The position numbers and the translations under genes were made by a program. Positions 1-7,508 of a DNA stretch of 11,710 nt are shown piece after piece. How positions within the stretch are numbered: position 1 is the stretch's first letter; every line of letters starts with the position of its first letter. The notes below the pieces were generated by a model. It was not told the DNA's origin. It made no database searches and saw only the letters and a program-made list of their open reading frames with translations. The DNA is from Flavobacteriales bacterium (GTDB lineage Bacteria; Bacteroidota; Bacteroidia; Flavobacteriales_D; Crocinitomicaceae): positions 1 through 11,710 of the forward strand of contig CANJQZ010000044.1 in NCBI GenBank assembly GCA_947476515.1, in the 5' to 3' direction.

Positions 1-1365
1 AAGGATAAATTCCATTAAAAACGGAGTGTCAATAGCAGCTACCTTCGGTTGGTATTTCTTTAAAAGTTTTACCAAAGGTTTAATATTCAAAAGAGCTTTT
101 GTATAGTTGGCTTCATTGGCTTCGTCGGACAATTCGAAGGCATCGGCTTCAAAAAACCATTGTAACACTTCATCATAAGGCGTTTCTTGATCTTGCTTCT
201 TAAGTTTTTCAATTTTTGGAAAATATTGCAGGAACATTGTTTTCGTTGCTTCACTGATTAAGTGCTGAGCGACAAAAGAAGTGCCTTCTTGCTCACCTTC
301 GTAAACAAGTTCCATTTTACCCGTAATCGATGGGATCATTCCGATTAAGTCGCTGAAGCGCACCGTGGTTTCTTTTTCCTTATTCATCAAAGCCCTGCGT
401 TCAGCTGTGCTGATTAAATTCTCATATGCGGTAATACTCATGCGCGCACTTACGCCACTTTTATGATCGATGTATTCGCTTTCTCTTGCTTCGAATGCAA
501 TTTGTTCAAGGATGTCTTTGGCCAATTCAGGTACATGGACTTGACAGGTACGATGGTCCATCTTTTCAGATTCTTGCTGCGTGATTTTCTTCGCTGTCTT
601 AATATCTGCAGAGTAATGGGTTAATATCTGTGATCCAATTCTGTCTTTTAATGGGGTTACAATGCTTCCACGATTGGTGTAATCCTCAGGATTAGCCGTG
701 AAAACAAATTGTAAATCTAATGGTAAACGCAGTTTGAATCCTCGGATTTGAACATCACCTTCTTCTAAAATATTAAACAAGGCAACTTGAATGCGAGCTT
801 GTAAATCGGGTAATTCATTGATCACAAACAAACAACGATTGGCTCTTGGAATCATTCCGAAATGAATTACGCGCTCATCTGCATAACTCAATTTTAAATT
901 AGCAGCTTTAATAGGGTCAATGTCTCCAATTAAATCGGCAATTGTTACATCTGGAGTGGCTAATTTCTCAAAAAATCGTTCTGATCGATGTAACCATGAA
1001 ATAGGGGTGTTATCACCTTCTGCAGCTACTAAATCTCTAGCATAACGGCTGATAGGAGAAAAAGGGTCATCGTTCATTTCACTTCCTGTAACATAAGGAA
1101 TGTATTCATCTAATAAATGAATCATTAAGCGCGCTATACGAGTTTTTCCTTGTCCGCGTAAACCAAGTAAATTGATATTGTGTTTGGACAAAATGGCGCG
1201 TTCCAATTGTGGAATTACCGTGTTTTCATAGCCATGCATTCCTGGGAATGTTTCTTTGCCTGATTGAAGCGCAGCAATTAAGTTGTCCCTTAATTCTGTT
1301 TTAATGCTTTTAGATTGGTATCCAGCTGCTTTTAATGCGCCAAATGTGGAGATGGAAGTATTCAT
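1..1365 (-). CDS. AAA+ ATPase, MoxR/magnesium-chelatase I-like (3' end cut by window edge)
   Basis: The frame runs from an ATG at 1365 to the left edge without a stop: 455 codons are visible and the C-terminus is missing. Seen: a Walker A motif GLRGQGKT at residues 68-75; a Walker B-like strand CLFVINE at 178-184, with Asn where Asp is usual; a sensor-1-like FTANPEDYT at about 223-231; and an Arg in LKDRIGSQ near residue 242 that could be the arginine finger. These features and their order fit the helix-2-insert AAA+ clade that includes ChlI/BchI, MoxR and RavA. Members pair with a VWA protein and use ATP to remodel or load metal into a target. The VWA gene lies 5 bp upstream, so the two are almost certainly co-transcribed. 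Chlorophyll synthesis is unlikely in this setting, so a MoxR-type chaperone role is inferred. The client is unknown. Confidence 0.9.
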   Translation of the reverse strand, partial: MNTSISTFGALKAAGYQSKSIKTELRDNLIAALQSGKETFPGMHGYENTVIPQLERAILSKHNINLLGLRGQGKTRIARLMIHLLDEYIPYVTGSEMNDDPFSPISRYARDLVAAEGDNTPISWLHRSERFFEKLATPDVTIADLIGDIDPIKAANLKLSYADERVIHFGMIPRANRCLFVINELPDLQARIQVALFNILEEGDVQIRGFKLRLPLDLQFVFTANPEDYTNRGSIVTPLKDRIGSQILTHYSADIKTAKKITQQESEKMDHRTCQVHVPELAKDILEQIAFEARESEYIDHKSGVSARMSITAYENLISTAERRALMNKEKETTVRFSDLIGMIPSITGKMELVYEGEQEGTSFVAQHLISEATKTMFLQYFPKIEKLKKQDQETPYDEVLQWFFEADAFELSDEANEANYTKALLNIKPLVKLLKKYQPKVAAIDTPFLMEFIL

Positions 1366-1370
1366 TTTTC

Positions 1371-2480
1371 TTAGTTAATTCGTTTTTTTCTATTGGTTTC
1401 GTAATCGTGAAAGATCATTTCTCCTAGTCCTTTTAAGCCAGTAAAAAATGCTTTCCCTTTATTCGAAGCAGTAAATTGTTCTACAAAGGATTGTAAATAG
1501 GGATCTTGAGCAATCATGAAGGTGGTGATTGGAATGTGCATTTTTCTTGCCTGAGCGGCCATATTATAGCATTTTTCGACAATCATGTGATCTAATCCAT
1601 TGCTATTTTTGTAATATTGACCATCCGGTAAGCGAAGACAACTTGGTTTACCATCCGTGATCATGAAGATTTGCTTGTTGGTATTTCGTTTTCTGCGCAG
1701 AATGTCCATTGCCAACTCCAATCCAGCAACGGTATTGGTATGGTATGGTCCCACATTCAAATAGGGGAGGTCCTTGATTTTTATTGGCCACGCATCATTT
1801 CCAAAAACAATCACATCCAAAGTATCTTTCGGATAGGAAGTAGTAATCAATTCCGCTAAAGCCATCGCAACTTTTTTAGCTGGAGTGATGCGATCTTCTC
1901 CATATAAAATCATACTGTGACTGATATCAATCATTAATACCGTACTCATTTGAGATTTATGGTGTGTATCTTCAACGACTAGGTCTTGTTCTGTCAATCT
2001 AAACTCGCCAGCACCATTATTAATTTGGGCGTTTTTTAAACTTTCCGTGATAGAAATATTTTCAAGAGAATCGCCAAATTGAAAATCGCGAAATTCTCCA
2101 GTGGCTTCATCACCTTGTCCACTTTTTTTGGATTTGTGATTTCCAGCACCATTTTTCCGAATGTTTCCAAATATTTGGTCCATCGCATTTTTACGAAGTA
2201 CGCGTTCTGTTTTTGCGGTGATGGACAATTGGCCTTGACCATCCGGCTGAAGTTCTTCGCGCAAATATCCTTTTTTCTTGAGGTCTTCAATGAAATCCTC
2301 CATCGTGTATTCATCTGTGGTCAGATGGTACTCTTTATCAATGATTTTTAGCCAATCCAAAGCCTCATCGACATCTCCAGAAGTATGTGTAATTAATTCA
2401 CTAAAAACATCAAACAATTTCTCGAATGGAGATTGATTGGGCGCTTCGAATGGAGTAAATACATAAGCTGATTTTTGCAT
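1371..2480 (-). CDS. VWA-domain protein, partner of the adjacent AAA+ ATPase
   Basis: A 369-residue protein with an ATG start at 2480. The C-terminal half is a von Willebrand A domain (about residues 178-350). Its metal-ion-dependent adhesion site is intact: DISHS at 185-189, a Thr in PYHTNT near 248-250, and the Asp of MITDG at 276. The N-terminal half (about 1-170) is charged, has helical stretches, and contains a Gly/Lys-rich linker at about 107-128. No signal peptide or membrane segment is visible, so it should be cytoplasmic. In MoxR-VWA pairs the VWA protein binds the ATPase or substrate through the bound metal. The ATPase follows after 5 bp, supporting a two-gene operon transcribed leftward from the 2481-2618 gap. 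The client protein and trigger cannot be read from the sequence. Confidence 0.9.
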   Translation of the reverse strand: MQKSAYVFTPFEAPNQSPFEKLFDVFSELITHTSGDVDEALDWLKIIDKEYHLTTDEYTMEDFIEDLKKKGYLREELQPDGQGQLSITAKTERVLRKNAMDQIFGNIRKNGAGNHKSKKSGQGDEATGEFRDFQFGDSLENISITESLKNAQINNGAGEFRLTEQDLVVEDTHHKSQMSTVLMIDISHSMILYGEDRITPAKKVAMALAELITTSYPKDTLDVIVFGNDAWPIKIKDLPYLNVGPYHTNTVAGLELAMDILRRKRNTNKQIFMITDGKPSCLRLPDGQYYKNSNGLDHMIVEKCYNMAAQARKMHIPITTFMIAQDPYLQSFVEQFTASNKGKAFFTGLKGLGEMIFHDYETNRKKRIN

Positions 2481-2595
2481 TTGATGGATCTTTTTTTACT
2501 AACATCAAGAATACGAAAAGGTTCACAATAAAACGATATGGATAGGCTGTTTTTTTTCATTTAAAATAAATGCAAGACAATCAACAATCTCTTCT

Positions 2596-2603
2596 TAGCT
2601 TTG
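2596..2603 (+). promoter_or_regulatory. possible -7 element (TAGCTTTG) for the helicase gene
   Basis: TAGCTTTG matches the Bacteroidota -7 consensus TAnnTTTG exactly and lies 15 bp before the helicase ATG at 2619. No clear TTG -33 element sits 17-23 bp upstream, and the implied leader would be very short, so this is a weak call. The gap 2481-2618 separates divergent genes and should hold promoters for both. On the minus strand only a one-mismatch match (TATTCTTG, complement of 2506-2513) was found for the VWA gene. Confidence 0.3.
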
Positions 2604-2618
2604 CTAAAAATTGTTTCT

Positions 2619-3938
2619 ATGACATTTCGCGATTTAAATTTGAAGAAACCCCTTTGGAATGCCTTAGATGATTTAGCGTATGAAACGCCAACAACCATTC
2701 AGGCCGTAGGTTTTAATGTGATGATGTCCGGGAAAGATACGATTGGAATTGCACAAACAGGAACTGGAAAGACCATGGCCTATTTGCTGCCGTGCTTGTG
2801 TATGTGGCAATTTTCTAAAGAACCTCATCCACAGATTATGATTATTGTGCCTACCAGAGAATTGGTTGCACAGGTGGTGCGTGAAGTAGAAAAGTTAACA
2901 ACTTACATGAATGTAGTGGTTTGTGGTGTGTATGGCGGAACCAATATGAATACGCAAGCCAAGATGGTGTTACAAGGAATAGATGTACTGGTTGGAACTC
3001 CAGGTCGCATACTTGATTTAGCTATAAGTGGTACTTTACAATTAAAAAACATAAAAAAAGTGGTGATTGACGAAGTGGATGAAACCTTAAGTTTAGGATT
3101 CAGACCACAACTGCTGCATATTTTTGATTTTTTACCTGCCAAAAGACAGCACATGGTTTTTTCGGCAACCTTATCAGAAGAAGTTTCTTTGTTTTTAGAG
3201 GACTATTTAATAACGCCTGTTCGCGTTGAAGCTGCCCGTGTTGGTTTGCCTATTGAAAAAATAGATCAAACAGCTTACCGAGTCCCTAATTTCCTTTCGA
3301 AAGTTATCTTATTGCAGCATCTTATTGAACAAACCGAGGCTAATTCCAAAATTATAGTCTTTGTTTCTTCTCGTTCTTTAGCAGATTTATTATTTGAGGC
3401 AATTGAGCCGATTTTTGCGGATGCTATTGGAATTATTCACTCCAATAAAGCACAGAATTTCCGTTTCGATACCGTACAGAATTTTCAATCAGGAGCCATT
3501 CGTATTTTAATTGCTACCGACTTAATTGCGCGTGGTATTGATGTTACGGATGTTACCCATGTGATTAATTTTGACATTCCAGAAAGTCCTGAAAATTATA
3601 TGCACCGCATTGGTCGAACGGGTAGGGCGGATAAAAATGGGATTGCGATCACCTTTGTATCTGAAAAAGATGAAGCGGCGCTAATATCCATTCAAGAGCT
3701 CATGCAACGGCAACTTTCATTTACGGAAATTAGTGAGGCAATAGAATTTACAGATGAAATATTGGAGTTTGAGAAACCAAAGATTATCATTCCAGGAAAA
3801 AACATTAAGTTATCTCAACGAGAGAAAAAAGGCGATTCTTTTCATGATAAAAAAGTGAAAAATAAGAAGGTAAATGTGCGTTACAATCATAAAAAAGCCA
3901 TGCAAGATAAGTATGGCAAGCCTAAAAAGAAGAGGTAG
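2619..3938 (+). CDS. DEAD-box ATP-dependent RNA helicase
   Basis: A 439-residue cytoplasmic helicase that uses ATP to unwind short RNA duplexes, probably in ribosome assembly or mRNA turnover. The motifs occur in canonical order: Q-motif around YETPTTIQ (21-28), motif I AQTGTGKT (45-52), Ia PTREL (78-82), Ib TPGR (127-130), motif II DEVD (151-154), III SAT (182-184), motif V with ARGID (304-308), and VI HRIGRTGR (329-336). Both RecA-like lobes are complete. After about residue 395 the protein becomes a Lys/Arg-rich tail, typical of RNA-binding extensions. ATG 2619 is preferred over an in-frame TTG at 2601: it gives the usual family start MTFRDLNL, and the TTG overlaps a promoter-like sequence. 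The gene stands alone, divergent from the VWA pair and convergent with the next gene. The exact paralogue (RhlE, DbpA or CsdA type) cannot be assigned safely. Confidence 0.93.
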   Translation: MTFRDLNLKKPLWNALDDLAYETPTTIQAVGFNVMMSGKDTIGIAQTGTGKTMAYLLPCLCMWQFSKEPHPQIMIIVPTRELVAQVVREVEKLTTYMNVVVCGVYGGTNMNTQAKMVLQGIDVLVGTPGRILDLAISGTLQLKNIKKVVIDEVDETLSLGFRPQLLHIFDFLPAKRQHMVFSATLSEEVSLFLEDYLITPVRVEAARVGLPIEKIDQTAYRVPNFLSKVILLQHLIEQTEANSKIIVFVSSRSLADLLFEAIEPIFADAIGIIHSNKAQNFRFDTVQNFQSGAIRILIATDLIARGIDVTDVTHVINFDIPESPENYMHRIGRTGRADKNGIAITFVSEKDEAALISIQELMQRQLSFTEISEAIEFTDEILEFEKPKIIIPGKNIKLSQREKKGDSFHDKKVKNKKVNVRYNHKKAMQDKYGKPKKKR

Positions 3939-4013
3939 CTTTAGGGTTATTAATCTTTTTGAATCTTATTTTGCCGGATAAATATCAATCTTAAACAGCT
4001 TGAATTTTTTGCT

Positions 4014-5282
4014 TTATTCTTTGATTACAATAAGTGTTTGCTTTAAAATATCACCAATACCCAATATATAAGATCCTATTGTTAAGTTCTCTACATCAAC
4101 AACATAGTGTTCTGACATAATAGTGCCTTTTCTTAAAGGTTTTCCGGTTTTATCATAAATAGTATAAACTGAACCAATTAATTGATTATCTGCTATTATT
4201 GTAAGTTGATTTGTAGTTGGATTGGGGTAACATTGAAATTTACTAGACGGGATTGTTTCCATACCATTGGTTCCAATCTGAATGGAATTGGTAATAGTAT
4301 CTGCAAATATGCAATTAGAGGCAATTAGTGTAATCAAATAAGTTCCATTTGTCGAATAATTATGACTTGGGTTTTGCATATTTGATGTGTTTCCATCTCC
4401 AAAATCCCAAAAATAATTAAGTGTGTTATTAGAAGATGATAAGTTGGTAAATGTTGCGTTAAAGCCTGAAATTGAAGCACTAAAGTTAGCACTTGGGTTA
4501 TTGATAAGAAGATTCCAATCATTGGAACTATTGAAAAGAGTATTGTCAGATTTTGATTGATAATATTGTGCTAATGGACCAGGGAGTCCAGCTGTAAAGC
4601 TTAATCCACTAGCTTCTTGTTTCCAGATGCTGCTAAAAATCGTAAGTGCAGCAACATAGCTACCATCAATGTTTGGGTGACTATTATCTCCACTGTGCAA
4701 TACCAAAGTGGTATCATTCAAAATATTTTGCCAGGTAACACCCACTGGGGCACATTGAATATTTAATTGTTCGCTTATTTCTGTATAGGCACTTGTTAGC
4801 GAATCCTGCATATGGTTAAAGTCTAAAAAGTTTGGACTGCAATAAGTGTTGCTTGCGTCACATTGCATTCCTCCATATCGCCTTCCCCAAGTCATATATG
4901 TAATTATTCTTGCGCAAGGATTGTACTGTTCAATTAGTGATTTTAAGTCTGTAATGGCGGGATACATATTATTATATCGATAAAAATCGATAGTAGGAAT
5001 TTGACTTTGCTCCTGTAATATCACATAATCCCAATTTCCTTGACTTATTTTGGAAAAAGTTGTCTGATCGTTAGCATGATTTGACAAACTGAATCCTCCA
5101 GGAATATTTGAATCAATATTCAATATTTTACCAGCAGAATTTGAAAGACTTTGAACGAGTTGGGGCAAATTATTTACGGAAGTATAGCTATTGCCAATGA
5201 AAAGCACTGATAAACTATCTTGAGCAATTAATGTACCTGTTGAAATAAAAAAAAGTGTAAGTAATAATATAGATTTCTTCAT
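4014..5282 (-). CDS. secreted SGNH-hydrolase-like protein with PKD domain and T9SS sorting tail
   Basis: A 422-residue exported protein. Residues 1-20 form a signal peptide (Lys-Lys, hydrophobic core, likely cleavage after LIA before QD). About 24-230 resembles SGNH/GDSL hydrolases, especially the DUF4886-like type. FIGNSYT at 28-34 supplies the probable nucleophile Ser32, with GNS in place of the usual GDS; QEQSQ is at 90-94; and DNSHP at 199-203 supplies the Asp/His block near the domain end. A PKD domain follows (about 265-336), with the signature WDFGDG at 292-297. The last 70 residues, beginning near CYPNP (351-355), look like a Por-type T9SS sorting domain, so the product is probably carried across the outer membrane and anchored or released. 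Likely activity is ester hydrolysis, perhaps of carbohydrate acetyl groups, but the substrate is not determinable. Both neighbours are unrelated, and it converges with the helicase gene 75 bp away. Confidence 0.88.
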   Translation of the reverse strand: MKKSILLLTLFFISTGTLIAQDSLSVLFIGNSYTSVNNLPQLVQSLSNSAGKILNIDSNIPGGFSLSNHANDQTTFSKISQGNWDYVILQEQSQIPTIDFYRYNNMYPAITDLKSLIEQYNPCARIITYMTWGRRYGGMQCDASNTYCSPNFLDFNHMQDSLTSAYTEISEQLNIQCAPVGVTWQNILNDTTLVLHSGDNSHPNIDGSYVAALTIFSSIWKQEASGLSFTAGLPGPLAQYYQSKSDNTLFNSSNDWNLLINNPSANFSASISGFNATFTNLSSSNNTLNYFWDFGDGNTSNMQNPSHNYSTNGTYLITLIASNCIFADTITNSIQIGTNGMETIPSSKFQCYPNPTTNQLTIIADNQLIGSVYTIYDKTGKPLRKGTIMSEHYVVDVENLTIGSYILGIGDILKQTLIVIKE

Positions 5283-5334
5283 GATTTATTTAATACTTAA
5301 TAAATTTCCGATTTTTTTTTCAATTGGTATAAAT

Positions 5335-5346
5335 AGATAGCTATCT
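5335..5346. repeat. 12-bp perfect palindrome AGATAGCTATCT
   Basis: A perfect 12-bp palindrome with no loop, 53 bp upstream of the hydrolase start. The same region contains further GATAG/CTATC units (CTATC again at 5352-5356), which allow alternative pairings. It could be a binding site for a dimeric regulator of the hydrolase gene, or part of a weak 3' hairpin for the operon ending at 5454. No U-tract follows on either strand, so a terminator is less likely. Confidence 0.4.
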
Positions 5347-5411
5347 TTTTATCTATCATTGAACCATCTAATGCAGAGTTTTACCTAACAGCAATAGAAA
5401 CTGGTTTCAAA

Positions 5412-5419
5412 CAAACATA
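5412..5419 (-). promoter_or_regulatory. possible -7 element (TATGTTTG) for the secreted hydrolase gene
   Basis: On the minus strand this reads TATGTTTG, an exact match to TAnnTTTG. It would give a leader of about 120 nt before the hydrolase ATG at 5282, with the 5335-5346 palindrome inside the leader. No convincing TTG -33 element lies at the expected distance upstream, so the call rests on one motif in AT-rich DNA. Confidence 0.25.
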
Positions 5420-5453
5420 AATAATTTTTGCCTTTATAATGATTAAGAATTCA

Positions 5454-5798
5454 TTAATTTTTTTCTTTATTGATACTATATGCTAAAAGTATAAAAAGCA
5501 ATAAAATTATCCCATTTATAACTATATAAGTGGATTTAGAAAAATTTAAAAATGTAAATATTAGGTTACTGATAAACCCTATTGAAAAGAAAACCCCTGA
5601 TAAAACTTTAATATTAAGAGCTGTTTTTGGAAATTCAAATTTTATTCCTGTAGCAAAAATTAATGTAACTGAGCTAAAAATAAAACAACCAACTCCAAAC
5701 AGTTCCTTGTTTTCATTAGTATTTAAGGAATATAATCCATATGCTATAAGCATACTTATAGATACAGATATTAAAGAGGGAATAAAATTTAGTTTCAT
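5454..5798 (-). CDS. small four-helix membrane protein, last gene of the SPFH cluster
   Basis: A 114-residue protein of unknown function. Four hydrophobic segments are visible at about residues 5-25, 33-52, 60-84 and 90-109. Short polar loops carry NTNENKE (after helix 1) and FEFPKT (after helix 2), and the C-terminus is charged. No catalytic motif or known family was recognised. It starts 9 bp downstream of the small GYF_2 gene, in the same direction, so it is probably the last gene of the six-gene operon. Its likely role is an inner-membrane component or anchor for the soluble SPFH and zinc-ribbon proteins, which themselves lack membrane helices. That role is inferred only from position and topology. 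The coding sequence is very AT-rich, but the hydrophobic pattern is regular and the frame is complete. Confidence 0.72.
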   Translation of the reverse strand: MKLNFIPSLISVSISMLIAYGLYSLNTNENKELFGVGCFIFSSVTLIFATGIKFEFPKTALNIKVLSGVFFSIGFISNLIFTFLNFSKSTYIVINGIILLLFILLAYSINKEKN

Positions 5799-5807
5799 TT
5801 TTTTATA

Positions 5808-6155
5808 TTATTTAATAAAAGGTGGTGGTACTAAAGCTACTAATTTTAATACTTCTGGAAGTTTTTCAGCTATTTCCCAATTAATTAACCCGGGTTTCCA
5901 TAAAGATGTTTCCTTGGTAATTTTTTTATCTAATATGAGTCTTTTTAATTCTTGTTCTGTGAATGGACCTGCTTGATTTCCTTCAATAATTGCATAAAAA
6001 AATTGATTGTGGCTATTTTGCAATTGATTATCAGTTCCAGGCACATTCATTTGCGACATTGCAACATTCATGGTATTCACCATTTGTTGAGCAACTGCCA
6101 TACTCATACCAAATTCAATTAAACTATCAATTGAAAAAAAACTATTATCGTTCAT
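5808..6155 (-). CDS. small GYF_2-domain protein
   Basis: A 115-residue protein. Residues about 52-102 form a GYF_2 (DUF4339) domain: FFYAIIEGNQAGPF at 52-65, then a helix, then SLWKPGLINWEIAE at 84-97. GYF-like domains are small modules that usually bind proline-rich peptides. The N-terminus (about 8-38) is a Met/Gln/Asn-rich amphipathic stretch (GMSMAVAQQMVNTMN at 16-30) resembling the Met/Gly-rich linker of the SPFH protein encoded immediately upstream. The protein therefore looks like a detached copy of that protein's C-terminal third, ending in its own short proline run (PPP, 110-112). The start lies 5 bp after the SPFH stop, indicating co-transcription. A plausible role is binding the proline tracts of the SPFH protein or itself. 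No enzymatic residues are visible. Confidence 0.85.
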   Translation of the reverse strand: MNDNSFFSIDSLIEFGMSMAVAQQMVNTMNVAMSQMNVPGTDNQLQNSHNQFFYAIIEGNQAGPFTEQELKRLILDKKITKETSLWKPGLINWEIAEKLPEVLKLVALVPPPFIK

Positions 6156-6160
6156 GTTTT

Positions 6161-7501
6161 TTAAATTACTGGTGGAGGTGGAGGTGGAGGTGGAGTGCTT
6201 CCAAAAAGAATTGATAGTTCATTAACATCTTCAGCTTTTTCCCAACCCGACATACCTTGTTTCCAAACATGAGAACTTTGATTGAGTTGTCCATTTTGAA
6301 CCATTAATTGTAATTGCTGTAAATCGAAAGGACCTGTTGTTTGACCATTAACAGAAACACTATATTGAATTTGAGGTGGCGGTGGTGGCATATTTTGTTG
6401 TTGATTCATGTTTTGCCCCATGTTATTCATCATCCCAGCCATTTGATTTCCCATAGCGCCACCCATCATCATCCCAGTCATCATTCCTGCAGGATTCATT
6501 CCGCCATTTCCACCACCTGTATTACCCATATTGCCTAAGCTTTCTGCTCCAGCTTTTAGGACTTCAGATTGTTGATTGAGGGCGTGTGCTCCTATAAAAT
6601 TAGTTTCAGTTTGAAGCTTTTGAGCTCTTTGGGCTTCTTCTCTTTGAATGCGTAAAGTATCTTCCATATTCTGGGCGTTAATACTTTGCATATCATTTAA
6701 GTTTTTAATATTCACATCAGTTTGAGCAGCAGTTGTTTTGGTGGTTTGTTCTGCTGTAACCTTTCTTAATTCAGCATAACCATCACTTTCTTTATCCACA
6801 TCAATGGACGCTAGATCAAAACCTTTAAGATTTACTCCAAAATCATCTTTCAATCTTGCCGATAATTTAGCTGCAATCAAGTCGTTTATTTCTAGTAATT
6901 TTCTTTCCATTTGCAAGACGGGCATTCCGTTTTCAGATGGAATATTAGTAATTACTCCTTTAACATATTTAGTTACTGCATCTTTAATTTGCTTTTGAAA
7001 ATCATCTAATTCAAAATTAATTAAACGATTTAATTTAATAAACCCTTGATAATCTGTGATATTAAAAGTAATTGTTCCTCTTGCTGCCATAGGTACGGCA
7101 AAATCTAAGAATCTTGGGTCAAAAACATCAAAATAAGGAATTCCAAATTTAACTTGAATATTCCCAGAAAGATTAATGAAATATACCTCAGCTTGAAATG
7201 GAGAAGCTCCTCCAAATGCTAACCCAACTATATTTGATAATATTGGAAAATTTGCAGTTTTTATAGTTTGATCAAATGGTCCAGTGATATAATCCTGCAT
7301 AGAACCATCTTTTTGCTGATAAACAAATACAGCTAATTCACCATCTTTAACCCGCAAACTACTTCCAAATGCAATTGCATTTTCTTTTTTAGTTGAATTT
7401 GCCTCTCCTGATGGTCTCCACTTCCAAACAAGATACTCTTGTTCATCACAACGAATAACATCCATCATGCCACCTTCTGTTTTTTTGCCAAATAATCCCA
7501 T
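6161..7501 (-). CDS. SPFH/band-7 family protein (YdjI-like) with C-terminal GYF_2 domain
   Basis: A 446-residue protein starting MGLFGKK, as many YdjI-type (COG4260-like, 'virion core protein') SPFH proteins do. Residues about 15-235 form the SPFH region, with FGGASPFQAEVYFINLSG at 96-113 and an IPYFD strand at 121-125. A coiled-coil-like stretch rich in Gln, Lys and Glu covers about 240-310. A Gly/Met/Asn-rich linker runs from about 323 to 370, followed by PPPPP, a GYF_2 domain (about 379-434, ending in HVWKQGMSGWEKAEDV), and an eight-proline run near the end (437-444). There is no transmembrane helix, so the protein is soluble or peripheral. SPFH proteins assemble into rings or scaffolds on membranes; B. 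subtilis YdjI is recruited to the membrane by the zinc-ribbon protein YdjG. Here the zinc-ribbon partner may be the gene 7 bp upstream. The GYF_2 domain could bind proline runs in sister subunits, giving self-association. Family assignment is firm; the process served is inferred. Confidence 0.9.
   Translation of the reverse strand: MGLFGKKTEGGMMDVIRCDEQEYLVWKWRPSGEANSTKKENAIAFGSSLRVKDGELAVFVYQQKDGSMQDYITGPFDQTIKTANFPILSNIVGLAFGGASPFQAEVYFINLSGNIQVKFGIPYFDVFDPRFLDFAVPMAARGTITFNITDYQGFIKLNRLINFELDDFQKQIKDAVTKYVKGVITNIPSENGMPVLQMERKLLEINDLIAAKLSARLKDDFGVNLKGFDLASIDVDKESDGYAELRKVTAEQTTKTTAAQTDVNIKNLNDMQSINAQNMEDTLRIQREEAQRAQKLQTETNFIGAHALNQQSEVLKAGAESLGNMGNTGGGNGGMNPAGMMTGMMMGGAMGNQMAGMMNNMGQNMNQQQNMPPPPPQIQYSVSVNGQTTGPFDLQQLQLMVQNGQLNQSSHVWKQGMSGWEKAEDVNELSILFGSTPPPPPPPPVI
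6171..6194. repeat. hexanucleotide repeat (GGTGGA)x4 encoding a proline run
   Basis: Four perfect tandem copies of GGTGGA lie at the 3' end of the SPFH gene and encode eight consecutive prolines on the minus strand. Because the unit is six bases, copy-number change would lengthen or shorten the proline run by two residues without shifting the frame. Confidence 0.85.
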
Positions 7502-7508
7502 TAGAATT

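Noticed and set aside
1..1365. Assignment as a true magnesium chelatase for chlorophyll synthesis
   Set aside because: No tetrapyrrole genes are nearby and the pairing with a lone VWA protein fits MoxR-type chaperone pairs.
2601..2618. In-frame TTG start 18 bp upstream of the helicase ATG
   Set aside because: The ATG at 2619 gives the usual family N-terminus, and the TTG overlaps a promoter-like TAGCTTTG.
3921..3945. Hairpin CCTAAA/TTTAGG at the end of the helicase gene as a terminator
   Set aside because: Only six mostly A-T pairs, a 13-base loop, stem starting inside the coding region and no proper U-tract.
5530..5976. 148-codon open frame on the plus strand
   Set aside because: It lies antisense across the four-helix and small GYF_2 genes, whose own products have regular helices and a known domain; its product has no recognisable features.
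6341..6538. Plus-strand frame encoding a His-rich peptide
   Set aside because: It is the mirror of the Met/Gly/Asn-rich linker of the SPFH gene; the composition bias explains it.
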